A stretch of DNA of 64,000 nucleotides from JAAYAY01 sp964563135 (GTDB lineage Bacteria > Planctomycetota > Planctomycetia > Pirellulales > Thermoguttaceae). The notes under the pieces are model-generated. The model saw nothing but the letters and a program-made list of their open reading frames with translations. It searched no databases and had not been told where the DNA came from. Below, piece by piece: positions 53,082 through 61,286 of this stretch (position 1 is the first letter of the stretch; each line of letters begins with the position of its first letter). Where the stretch lies: NCBI GenBank assembly GCA_964563135.1, contig CAZLWV010000023.1, positions 1 to 64,000 of the forward strand, written 5' to 3'. The translations under genes were made by a program, and so were the position numbers.

Positions 53082-55802
53082 CTAGACCACGGCCCTGGTC
53101 ACATCCAGCGACACCAGTTCGATCAGTTGAGCGTCGGTCATCTCGGTGAGCAACTTCTCCGCGCCGGCTTCCAGGAGATCGGTGGCCAACCGGGTCTTTT
53201 CCTCGATCATGGCATCGATCCTCTCTTCCACGGTTCCGCGGCACACGAACTTGTGGACGAGCACGTTGCGCTGCTGGCCAATGCGGAAGGCCCGGTCGGT
53301 GGCCTGGTTTTCCACGGCCGGATTCCACCAGCGGTCGAAATGGATCACGTGCGACGCGGCCGTGAGGTTGAGCCCCGTGCCGCCGGCCTTGAGCGACAGG
53401 ACGAGGAACGGCGGCCCGTCATCCCGCTGGAACTCGTCGACGAGCTTTTTGCGTTTTGCCACGGCGGTGCCGCCATGAAGGACCAGTCCCGCCCGGCCGA
53501 ACGGTGCAGCCAGGAATCGTGCAAGCGGTTCGGAGATCTCGCGGAACTGGGTGAAGACCAGCACCTTCTCCTGCCGCTGGGCAATCTCCTCGCAGATCTC
53601 GGCCAGGCGCTGGAACTTGCCGCTCTCGCAGGCATCGAACCGGCCGTCGCCCAGCAGGTGGCTGGGGTGGTTGCAGAGCTGCTTGAACCGCATGAGGTAC
53701 GCCAGGATCAGGCCGCGTCGCTGCATTGCGTCGAGGTTCTCCAGGGCGCGGGCCATCTCCTCCACCAGCCTGGCGTAAAGGGCGGCCTGCCGCTTGCTGA
53801 GCGAGCAGAACGCCCGCACCTCCGTCTTCTCCGGCAGGTCGCTGATGATTCGCTTGTCGGTCTTCAGCCGGCGAAGGATATAGGGTTGCACGAGTCCCCG
53901 CAGCGGGGCGTAACGGTTTTCCTGGCGCTGGTCCAATCGTTTGACGAACTCCTTGAATTTCTTCTGGGAACCGAGCAGTCCCGGGCAGAGGAAATCGAAC
54001 AGGGACCAGAGATCGGCCAGGCGGTTCTCGACCGGTGTGCCGGTGAGGGCAATCCGCGCCTCGGCTTTGAGCCGCTTGACGATCCGGGTCTGGCCGGCCG
54101 CGGGGTTCTTGATCGCCTGGGCCTCGTCGAGCACCACCAGCCGCCAGTCGATCTGGAGCATCCACGATTGCCGCAACAGCATTCCGTAGGTGGTCAGCAC
54201 GACGTCGGCGTCGGCCAGCGCCGCGGCGGGTTCTCTGGCCATGTCGGCCAGGCGGTCTTTGGGGGTCTCGGAAGGGTGCACAAACAGGCACCGCAGCGAG
54301 GGGGCAAACCGGGCGATTTCGGTCCGCCAGTTCCCCAGGAGCGACGCCGGCAGAACCAGGAGCGAAGGGCACTGCCCCGTGCTGTCTTGCTCGGAGGCGA
54401 GGAGGGCCAGCACCTGGATCGTCTTGCCCAATCCCATGTCGTCGGCCAGGCAGGCGCCAAGCCCCAGACGGGACATGAACTGGAGCCATGCGGCGCCGGT
54501 CTCCTGGTAGGGGCGGAGTCTGGCATTCAGGCGGCGCCCCGCTCCGGCAGCATCCAGACTCTCGGGGTTGCGAACGTGGGCCAGGATCTCGCCGAGCCAT
54601 CTGCCCGCTTGGACGAACGACCACTCGCGATCCAGGTCGCCGCTCTCCCGATCGGCGGCGTCGAGGTCCGCACCGGCGAGCAGACGCATTCCGTCGACGA
54701 AGGAGATGCCTCCCTCGGCCGCCGCCTCGACTTTCTGCCAGTGCTCCAAGGCCTCGGCCATCTTCTGGCGATCCACCTCGACCCATTGGCCGCGCAGAAG
54801 CACGAGCCCCTCGTCGGCCTCCATCAGACGTTTCCATTCGGCCTCGGAGAGCGTCTCGTCGCCAAGGGCCAAGTCCACTCTGAAATCGAGCATCGAATGG
54901 GCACTGAACCGCTTCTGCCGCTTTTCCCCCACGGTCACGCTCACCCGCGGCCGAGGGCGTTTCTTCCACCAGTCCGGCAGGCGGACGAGCACTCCGCATT
55001 CGTCGAGCAGGGGCATTTCCGTGAGGAATCGGTAGGCCTCGCGCGGAGTCCACGCCAGCGGCTGGTAGACATCGCCCGACTCGACGAGCTGGCGGACGAA
55101 CCGGCTCTTCTCCGACGCCCGCTGGACCGGCAACAGGAGGTTGATCAGGGCGTTTCTGTTCCTTGCCCCCGCGTATTCCTTGAGCGCCCGGCTCAGGGGC
55201 TGATACTGGATTTTTGCGCTGTGGCCGACGCTGGGCGCGTAGGTGGCCAGAAAGGCAAAGGGATACTCCGGATCGTTGCGGTTCTCCGCCAGGTGGAAAC
55301 AGACTCGCCCCACCTGGTGCCACAGGGGAGCCGTTTCTTTGAGAAACGCCGGCACCCCCTGCCCGGCCGACTCGATACGATCGCGCAGGTGTGCATCCAG
55401 ATCCTGCCAGATGCCGACGAGCACCTCTCGGCCGAGATACTCAGCCCCGCGCATGGGCGGGGCTCCATGCAGAAACTCGGCGAGCCTGGACTCTTCGAGG
55501 GGCGGGATCGCTTCGGGGCGGGACGAGGTCCCCTCGGGAACGTGGCACAGGGCGGCGAGATAGGCGGCGGCGTAATCTCTCCAGAAGGCCAACGAGGCTG
55601 TGAGAGCCTCTCCCTGATGCCGGGCGGCCAGTTGAAACAGCCCCTCGGCCTGGCCGGACGCAAAGGCTCTGGAAATGGCCCGTGCCTGGGCCGCGTCGAG
55701 CTGCGAACCGGCCAGTGCCGCCTCCTCGTCGGGCACATCCATCAGGCAGAGCCGGCCTGCGGGGGTCAGGGCAATATCGAGGTTCATGAGGTCCGCATCC
55801 AT
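53082..55802 (-). CDS. SNF2-family DNA translocase
   Basis: An approximately 906-residue SNF2/Rad54-like ATPase. After a 420-residue N-terminal region of the bacterial SNF2-associated type come Walker A in LADDMGLGKTIQVLALLA (about residue 455), the DEAQ box LVVLDEAQAIKNPAAGQ (about 555), LTGTPVENRLADLWSLFDFL, the helicase C domain with VLVFTQFREI (about 750) and FDRWWNPAVENQATDRAFRI with GQ (about 822-841). Such proteins move along DNA and remodel nucleoprotein; the bacterial role is unclear. The start is uncertain: ATGs at 55802 and 55787 fit better than the longer frame to 55949. SWIM follows in the same unit. Confidence 0.9.
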   Translation of the reverse strand: MDADLMNLDIALTPAGRLCLMDVPDEEAALAGSQLDAAQARAISRAFASGQAEGLFQLAARHQGEALTASLAFWRDYAAAYLAALCHVPEGTSSRPEAIPPLEESRLAEFLHGAPPMRGAEYLGREVLVGIWQDLDAHLRDRIESAGQGVPAFLKETAPLWHQVGRVCFHLAENRNDPEYPFAFLATYAPSVGHSAKIQYQPLSRALKEYAGARNRNALINLLLPVQRASEKSRFVRQLVESGDVYQPLAWTPREAYRFLTEMPLLDECGVLVRLPDWWKKRPRPRVSVTVGEKRQKRFSAHSMLDFRVDLALGDETLSEAEWKRLMEADEGLVLLRGQWVEVDRQKMAEALEHWQKVEAAAEGGISFVDGMRLLAGADLDAADRESGDLDREWSFVQAGRWLGEILAHVRNPESLDAAGAGRRLNARLRPYQETGAAWLQFMSRLGLGACLADDMGLGKTIQVLALLASEQDSTGQCPSLLVLPASLLGNWRTEIARFAPSLRCLFVHPSETPKDRLADMAREPAAALADADVVLTTYGMLLRQSWMLQIDWRLVVLDEAQAIKNPAAGQTRIVKRLKAEARIALTGTPVENRLADLWSLFDFLCPGLLGSQKKFKEFVKRLDQRQENRYAPLRGLVQPYILRRLKTDKRIISDLPEKTEVRAFCSLSKRQAALYARLVEEMARALENLDAMQRRGLILAYLMRFKQLCNHPSHLLGDGRFDACESGKFQRLAEICEEIAQRQEKVLVFTQFREISEPLARFLAAPFGRAGLVLHGGTAVAKRKKLVDEFQRDDGPPFLVLSLKAGGTGLNLTAASHVIHFDRWWNPAVENQATDRAFRIGQQRNVLVHKFVCRGTVEERIDAMIEEKTRLATDLLEAGAEKLLTEMTDAQLIELVSLDVTRAVV

Positions 55803-56120
55803 TCTTCCCGAGGGGTGGATCGCAACGGGCCCCGGCCCCGCAACGATGTTCGGCGATTTTCCCGCCGCAACCACCCTGTTGCCTTCAGTATGAAGGTGCG
55901 GCCATTGCCCGACAAGGCTGCGGCGGCCCTGCCGCCCGGCACGCGGCATGCAACTGGCGGGGCTTTCGCTACCAAGCAGGGCGGCGGACGGCTACAATAC
56001 GGTTTGGGACGACGGTTTGGGACGTTTTCCGCACGGGGCGGCCCGAGAGGACCCCGGTTGCTGCTGACACGGACCGCCGGTTCCCGCCGCATAGCATGTC
56101 CCCCCCGTTGCCACCGATCG
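55803..56120. other. divergent intergenic region
   Basis: About 318 bases between the SNF2 gene and the CcsA/HemX gene. It contains an exact 13-bp tandem duplication and a TACAAT at 55993-55998 without a good -35. No gene supported. Confidence 0.5.
55999..56024. repeat. exact 13-bp tandem duplication
   Basis: ACGGTTTGGGACG occurs twice in direct contact (55999-56011 and 56012-56024), directly after a TACAAT box. It could be an operator duplication or a slip. Confidence 0.7.
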
Positions 56121-56989
56121 ATGTCCGGCGTTAGCATCACCTGTTTTGCCACATCGTACTGCGTGGTTCTGCTTCTGGAACTGAGCCGTCTCTTGTTTCG
56201 AAGCGGGATCCGTGGTGCAATCATGCTTGGCTTTGCCGCCGCAGGGCTTCTCGCGCACACCATCTACCTGGTGGAGCGAGCAGCCTCGGCCTCGGGCTAC
56301 CCGCTATCCAGCGAACGGCGTTCTACCTGTATGTGACGGCCTGCTACCGGAACAACGCTTTCGGGGTGTTTCTGCTCCCCCTGGTTCTCGGTCTGGTGGC
56401 CGCGGCCTGGCTGGCAGATCCAACGCCTTTCGAACGGCGTCCGGCCCTGCTGGTCTGGGGGATCGTCCACGGGACGTCGCTGATGCTGGCCACCGTGGCT
56501 GTCCTGGTGGGATTTGCGGCCGGCCTGATGTACCTGGTCCAGGCCCGTCGGCTGAAGAAAAAGCTGCCGCCCGCCCGCGGGTTCCGGCTTCCCAGCCTCG
56601 AATGGCTGCAGGACCTCAACAGCCGGTCCGTCGGGATCGCGATGTTTCTGCTGGGAGTCGGGATCCTGGCGGGGGTGATTCTCAACATGATCTACACCCG
56701 GAGCGAAGGAACGCGGCTGGACTGGACGGACCCGGTGGTGCTGGCCACGGTTTTCATGTTCTTCTGGCTCGCCGTGTCGAGCGGGGTGAGTGTGTTCTAC
56801 AAGCCCGCCCGGAAGGGCCGCAAGGTAGCCTATCTGACCGTCCTCAGCTTTGTGTTTCTGATCTGTCTGTTGACCATCGGGTTCTTCTTCGACACGGAAC
56901 ACACGAAGCTCAGGGTCCAGCACCAGGTCCGCTCGCCGGCCGCATCGTCCCCCATCCCTGGCGGCAGGGAAGGAGGGGCGCCGGAATGA
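56121..56989 (+). pseudogene. CcsA/HemX-like cytochrome c assembly membrane protein, frame-broken
   Basis: A polytopic protein of the cytochrome c assembly family (CcsA/HemX type), found next to hemA in many bacteria. The first part runs MSGVSITCFATSYCVVLLLE to ASGYPLSS in one frame and hits a stop at 56334-56336. The rest continues in another frame from about 56316, TAFYLYVTACYRNNAFG then VFLLPLVLGLVAAAWL through the remaining helices to 56989. In relatives roughly a dozen residues containing Trp and Asp join these parts. So it seems 35 or so bases are missing at about 56310 and the frame is lost. This is either a true mutation or a local assembly error. The end overlaps the hemA start (ATGA). 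Confidence 0.75.
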
Positions 56990-58257
56990 AACTGCAGGTC
57001 GTGGGCGTGAGCCACCACAAGGCGCCCCTGCCGGTGCGTGAAAGACTGGCCTTCAACAATGGGCAGGCCCGCGCTGCGCTCGTCGCGTGGCGGGAGAAGT
57101 TCTCGAGCTGCGAGTTGGTGCTCCTGTCGACCTGCAACCGCACGGAGCTCTACGCCGCCGCCGAGACGGAAGCCGAACTCTGTGCCGACCAGGTCGCCGG
57201 GTTTCTCGCCGGTTGCCGAGGAGTGGCCCGCGAGGAAGTGGCGGAGTATCTATTTCGCCTGGAGGGGGCCGACGCGGTCCGGCATCTGTTCACCGTAGCG
57301 GCCAGCCTGGACAGCATGGTCCTGGGGGAGGCGCAGATCCTCTCCCAGGTGAAGCATGCCTATCAATTGGCGACCGACGAGCAGGTGGCCGGTCCGCTCA
57401 CCCACGCGGCATTTCAGGCCGCCATCAAGGCGGCGCGCCGGGTGGCGGGAGAAACGACGATCCATCAACGGCGTGTGAGCATTCCCAGCGTGGCGGTGGC
57501 TGATTTCGCTCGTCAGATCTTCGAACGGTTCGAAGACAAGATGACCCTGGTGATCGGCGCCGGCGAGATGGCGGAGGAGACGATCCGCTATCTTCGGGAC
57601 GAAGGCGTGGGCGACATCGCCGTGATCAACCGCAGCGCGGATCGCGCCGCCGAGCTTGCCCGTCGCTGGCAGGGGCGGGCACTCGACTGGAGCGAACTGC
57701 AAATGGCGCTCACGCAGGCCGATCTGGTGGTGAGCACGACGGGCGCCGACGAGCCGATCGTGACGTCAGCCGACTTCAGCCGGGTGGAAGCCGTTCGGGG
57801 GCAGCGGCCGCTGTTCATCCTCGACCTGGCGGTTCCGCGCGATTTTGCCCCGGAGATTGCAGATCGCCCGGAGGTGTATCTGTATTCGATTGACGACCTG
57901 AGCGCAGCCTGCGACCGGAACCGCAGAGCTCGCGACAAGCAGCTTCCGACGGCCAGGAAGATCATTGAACATGAGGCGGCCCGGTTCATGGCAGACATGC
58001 ACCATCGTGCCACCGGTCCGGTGATTGAGCGTCTGCGTCAGGGATGGGAAAAGCCGAAGGAGGAGGAACTTCAGCGGCTTTTTCACAGACTATGCGAACT
58101 GGACAAACGCCAGCAGGCCGAGATCCGCCAGGCTTTCGATCGCCTGGTCAACAAGCTTCTTCATCCTCCGCTGGAATCGCTGCGCGACGAATCGCGGCAC
58201 GGAATCCCCAGCGCGCTAATGGAGGCGCTGTCGAGGCTGTTCCAGTTGAAGGACTGA
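56986..58257 (+). CDS. hemA: glutamyl-tRNA reductase
   Basis: A 423-residue glutamyl-tRNA reductase, first step of C5 tetrapyrrole synthesis. The N-terminal catalytic domain holds VVGVSHHKAPLPVRERLAF and the active-site Cys50 in LLSTCNRTELYA. LDSMVLGEAQILSQVKHAY (around residues 105-123) is conserved. The NADPH domain has VIGAGEMAEETIRYL (about 188-202), and the C-terminal helix gives the dimerisation domain. GGAGG stands upstream. It overlaps the last bases of the CcsA/HemX-like gene, the usual HemX-HemA pairing. Confidence 0.96.
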   Translation: MKLQVVGVSHHKAPLPVRERLAFNNGQARAALVAWREKFSSCELVLLSTCNRTELYAAAETEAELCADQVAGFLAGCRGVAREEVAEYLFRLEGADAVRHLFTVAASLDSMVLGEAQILSQVKHAYQLATDEQVAGPLTHAAFQAAIKAARRVAGETTIHQRRVSIPSVAVADFARQIFERFEDKMTLVIGAGEMAEETIRYLRDEGVGDIAVINRSADRAAELARRWQGRALDWSELQMALTQADLVVSTTGADEPIVTSADFSRVEAVRGQRPLFILDLAVPRDFAPEIADRPEVYLYSIDDLSAACDRNRRARDKQLPTARKIIEHEAARFMADMHHRATGPVIERLRQGWEKPKEEELQRLFHRLCELDKRQQAEIRQAFDRLVNKLLHPPLESLRDESRHGIPSALMEALSRLFQLKD

Positions 58258-58367
58258 CACACCGCCGTGCGCCGTTCCGCAACCACCGGGAGGGGGTGAT
58301 TCATGCACCGCGCCCGGCAAAGGCGGATGCCTCGGAGCGGGCGGCATCCGTCTCAGTTGTCCCCCTC

Positions 58368-59567
58368 TCAGTCGCCCTCGTCTTCCCACTCCTCTTCTTC
58401 CTCTTCCTCGTCGTCCTGGTCGTCGTCGCTGTCATCGTCGTCGTCCCAGTCGTCGTCGTCCCAGTCCTCGTCGTCCTCTTCCTCGTCGTCCTCGACTTCT
58501 TCCCATTCGCTGTCTTCGAAGCCGTCGTCTTCGTCTTCCTCTTCCTCTTCGTCTTCGTCAAACGGCTCGTCGGAGTCCTCGAAGTCGTCGTCTTCGTAGT
58601 CGAAGTCCTCTTCATCCTCCTCGTCGTCGTCTTCATCGTCTTCGGCGTAGTCGTAGTCGTCGTCTTCTTCGTCGAAGGAGGAATCGTCTTCGAATTCCGA
58701 ACGCACGAACGGCTCGGCTACTGGCACTTGAGACAACTCCTCAAAGGGATGCACGATTTCCCGGCCTTTGATTTCAATCTTCACCTTGGGCTCCTCCTCC
58801 GTCATACGGGGCTTGTCAGTTGGGGCCGCGCATGGGCGTGGCCCCTGGTTCGTCTGTCGTTCGGTGTCGGAGATGCGGGGCATCCCATCGACCGCTAGTT
58901 CTGTCTCGACGGGCGGTAGCTCGTCAAGGTGGCGCAAGCCAAAAACCTGCAAGAAACGCTTGGTTGTTCCGTACAAAAAGGGTCGCCCCAGTTCCTCCGA
59001 ACGCCCTGCAATCCGTACCAAGTCGCGTTCCATCAGTTGTCGCAGCAGCTCGCCACACTGGACACCGCGGATGGACTCGATGGTCGTCCGAAGGACCGGT
59101 TGTCGATATGCCACAACGGCAAGTGTTTCCATTGCCGGGGCCGACAGCCGGACTTCCGCGGTCGGCCCGTGCAATCTGCGCAAGTATGACGCAAATTGTG
59201 GCCGGGAGACCAGTTGGTAGCCCCCGGCCACTTCGACTATCTGAAATGCGCAGATTTCCTGGTCGTAAAGTCGACCGAGCTTTCGGATCAGTGTACGCGC
59301 CTCCGTGCCGTCCGCCAAGTCGGCCAGCTCGCCAAGTTTCCGGGTACTCAGCGGCTCGCGGGCCAGAAACAACACGGCCTCGAGTCTTGCCAGCCTCTCT
59401 GTGCGTGCGGTCGGGCCGTCGCCGATCAGGGCCTCTTCGCCCGCGTCGCCGGTGACGGTCCAGGCAGGAATTGGCGGGGGTGCGGCCCAGAAATGCGGCA
59501 ACTGGCAGCGCCAGGCTATGCTCCCCAGCCGTTCCGGTAAACTCGTTCCAACACGGTACATCGGCAC
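58368..59567 (-). CDS. scpB: ScpB, chromosome segregation/condensation protein, with long acidic tail
   Basis: A 399-residue ScpB, the winged-helix partner in the SMC-ScpA complex. The two winged-helix domains lie between about residues 55 and 225: LEAVLFLAREPLSTRKLGEL, then YLRRLHGPTAEVRLSAPAME, ETLAVVAYRQPVLRTTIESI and RPFLYGTTKRFLQVFGLRHL. ScpB is normally about 180-220 residues. Here a linker and then about 105 residues made almost only of Asp and Glu, with a few aromatics (from about residue 293), follow, and contain no Lys or Arg. The GTG at 59567 has GGGGA 6 bases ahead; an ATG two codons later is also possible. scpA is not adjacent. Confidence 0.85.
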   Translation of the reverse strand: MPMYRVGTSLPERLGSIAWRCQLPHFWAAPPPIPAWTVTGDAGEEALIGDGPTARTERLARLEAVLFLAREPLSTRKLGELADLADGTEARTLIRKLGRLYDQEICAFQIVEVAGGYQLVSRPQFASYLRRLHGPTAEVRLSAPAMETLAVVAYRQPVLRTTIESIRGVQCGELLRQLMERDLVRIAGRSEELGRPFLYGTTKRFLQVFGLRHLDELPPVETELAVDGMPRISDTERQTNQGPRPCAAPTDKPRMTEEEPKVKIEIKGREIVHPFEELSQVPVAEPFVRSEFEDDSSFDEEDDDYDYAEDDEDDDEEDEEDFDYEDDDFEDSDEPFDEDEEEEEDEDDGFEDSEWEEVEDDEEEDDEDWDDDDWDDDDDSDDDQDDEEEEEEEWEDEGD

Positions 59568-59667
59568 TACGCGTCCCCAACGATAACCACAAAATTGAGG
59601 GGTCCTGTGAGGTCCGAAGACGGCAGTTGCCGCAGTCCATCCAGACCCGTTTCAGGAACCTGCCTGC

Positions 59668-60663
59668 TCAGCGAGCATACGGCCCGTGGGGCGATTCGGG
59701 CCCGACGGGTGCTCTCTGCTGCTGCGGTGCCATGGGCGCGGGGGACAAGGGGGTGGAGGCAGAGGTGACCGGTGGGACCGGCACGAAGTCCTGGACGGGG
59801 CCACCCCGGCGCCAGGACTCCACGTCGACAAGGACCTTGGTCATAGCGCCCAGCGGTTGCGAGTCCGTCGCCTCGAAATGCTTGGTGAAGTTCGCGCTGT
59901 TGGCCACCGCGATCCGGCAGTGAAAACGATAACATTCGCCCTGACTTCCCCAGTTTTCCAGCAGATAGTACTCCGCGCCCAGCTCGCGCAGCCGTTTTTC
60001 GATGTGAACGAACTGATCCACCGTGCTGACCCCTCCGATGGCCTGAGCGACCTGAGTCGGTGCCATTCCCGGCTTCTGAGCCGAGACAGGAGATTCAGCG
60101 TAGCCGCGGTTGCCAATTCCATTGTCTTCCCTCGGATATCCGCTGGGAAGGGCGGAGGAGCCAGTTCCGGCGGAAGGAAGCGAGGACGAATCGTAGTTGG
60201 CAAGAACGGCGTCGGGTTGAGTGGCAAACGCAGCGGGTCCGTTACCAGCCATCTGGGGAATGCCACTGGGTTGGTAGGGTGCACGAGCCGGGAACGGCTC
60301 CTGAGCCGCTGCGGCGCCATTCCGCCACGGAGCGGCAGCACCTTCCGCCACACCGGCAATCTGGGGACTCAGGCCGTTTTGGGGAGATACCGCAGCATAC
60401 GGACCAACAGCCGGCTGGCCGGAACCGGCCGCCGTTGGCATGAAAGGAGGGGCCTCGTCCAATGGGGCCGGATTGGACGATTCCGCAACGCTGCCACCGA
60501 GTTTCTCAATCAGATACTCGCGGACCGTGCCCGATACGGCCGTCCCGCGCAGGGCGATGGCCGGGATGCCCACAAGGCAGACCAACATGACCAGGGCACG
60601 AAGCGTCGTGATGGTCGAAGACGGCTGCGGGGCTGGAGCGTGTCGCATTCTTGCGTCATCCAT
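59668..60663 (-). CDS. Ala/Pro-rich single-pass membrane protein, hypothetical
   Basis: A 331-residue protein that I do not recognise. One membrane helix (ALVMLVCLVGIPAIALRG, about residues 23-40) follows a short N-terminus; then a long low-complexity region rich in Ala, Pro, Gly and Ser (about 60-215); then a compact folded domain of about 80 residues (DQFVHIEKRLRELGAEYYLL, CYRFHCRIAVANSANFTKHF); and a Pro-rich end. The ATG at 60663 is chosen as the start because it puts the helix near the N-terminus; the frame itself reaches 60942. It lies 100 bases upstream of scpB on the same strand, so co-transcription is possible. Probably an envelope protein with a periplasmic domain on a flexible stalk. 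Confidence 0.6.
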   Translation of the reverse strand: MDDARMRHAPAPQPSSTITTLRALVMLVCLVGIPAIALRGTAVSGTVREYLIEKLGGSVAESSNPAPLDEAPPFMPTAAGSGQPAVGPYAAVSPQNGLSPQIAGVAEGAAAPWRNGAAAAQEPFPARAPYQPSGIPQMAGNGPAAFATQPDAVLANYDSSSLPSAGTGSSALPSGYPREDNGIGNRGYAESPVSAQKPGMAPTQVAQAIGGVSTVDQFVHIEKRLRELGAEYYLLENWGSQGECYRFHCRIAVANSANFTKHFEATDSQPLGAMTKVLVDVESWRRGGPVQDFVPVPPVTSASTPLSPAPMAPQQQRAPVGPESPHGPYAR

Positions 60664-61286
60664 GTCTGCTGCGATCCCTGAGAATCCTGTCCGGAGCTGG
60701 GCCCTCCGAGGCAAGGAAGAGTCTCGATCAGGGCGTGCCATGAGATCAGCGACCAGGATCACGGCAGCCCGGCTACGTCCATGCAGGCGAGCGTCCCATG
60801 ATAGCCGCCTGCCGGCCCGAGCGGCAATGCCACTTGCCGGCACCCGGCTCCGGTTCAGTAGCCCTCGCAATCTCCCAAGGCAATTCATGGATAAGGGGTT
60901 ACGGCGACAGGGGCGGCCTTGATCGCAAGTCTGCCCGTGCAATCGTAAGCGCGAAGCGTGAGCGAGGAGGGTAACACCTTGCCTCGCGCACGCTTCGCGC
61001 TTACGAAGATGTGCCAGCAGTTGGCAAGGTCGCGATCAAGGCCTGGGCGACAAAACGGAAGATCTTTTGCTGCAATGACTTATTGTCTTTTCGCCGTTCC
61101 ATGACACAACGCCACCAATGGGGTAAAGATCACCCATGAAGACCCAGGGGAACGCGGATGGGATCCATTCCGACCCATGGCGGCGGTGGAGCTCCAGCCG
61201 CGGCACGGCATGCAACGCCGGGGGCGGTGTCAAGGTGGTGGCCAGGTCGGCCGGATCGAAGGGTCGGAGAGGGAGTTGAGACGGGA
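60664..61286. other. intergenic region with nested inverted repeat
   Basis: About 620 bases between two leftward genes. The frames that extend into it from both sides have no supported start. Its main content is the nested palindrome at 60915-61043. Confidence 0.5.
60915..61043. repeat. nested inverted repeat
   Basis: An inner pair of 24-25 bp, CGTAAGCGCGAAGCGTGAGC (60944-60963, continuing to 60967) and its near-perfect complement at 60981-61005, has one mismatch and a 13-base loop. An outer pair, GGCCTTGATCGC (60915-60926) and GCGATCAAGGCC (61032-61043), is exact. The cruciform-like structure lies downstream of the DUF3592 gene and could end its transcript; it also looks like a dispersed palindromic element. 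Confidence 0.8.

Noticed and set aside
53034..56336. 1100-residue plus-strand open frame opposite the SNF2 gene
   Set aside because: Shadow frame. Only its last 71 residues (from 56121) are genuine, as the start of the CcsA/HemX-like protein.
58371..58695. Pyrimidine-rich repeated GTCGTC/TCTTCC tract, considered as a microsatellite or triplex-forming element
   Set aside because: It is fully explained as the coding sequence of the Asp/Glu tail of ScpB, although the tail itself is noted as unusual.
60915..61043. Inverted repeats as ends of an insertion sequence or a CRISPR unit
   Set aside because: Only about 130 bases are enclosed, there is no transposase, no target duplication and no repeated spacer pattern.
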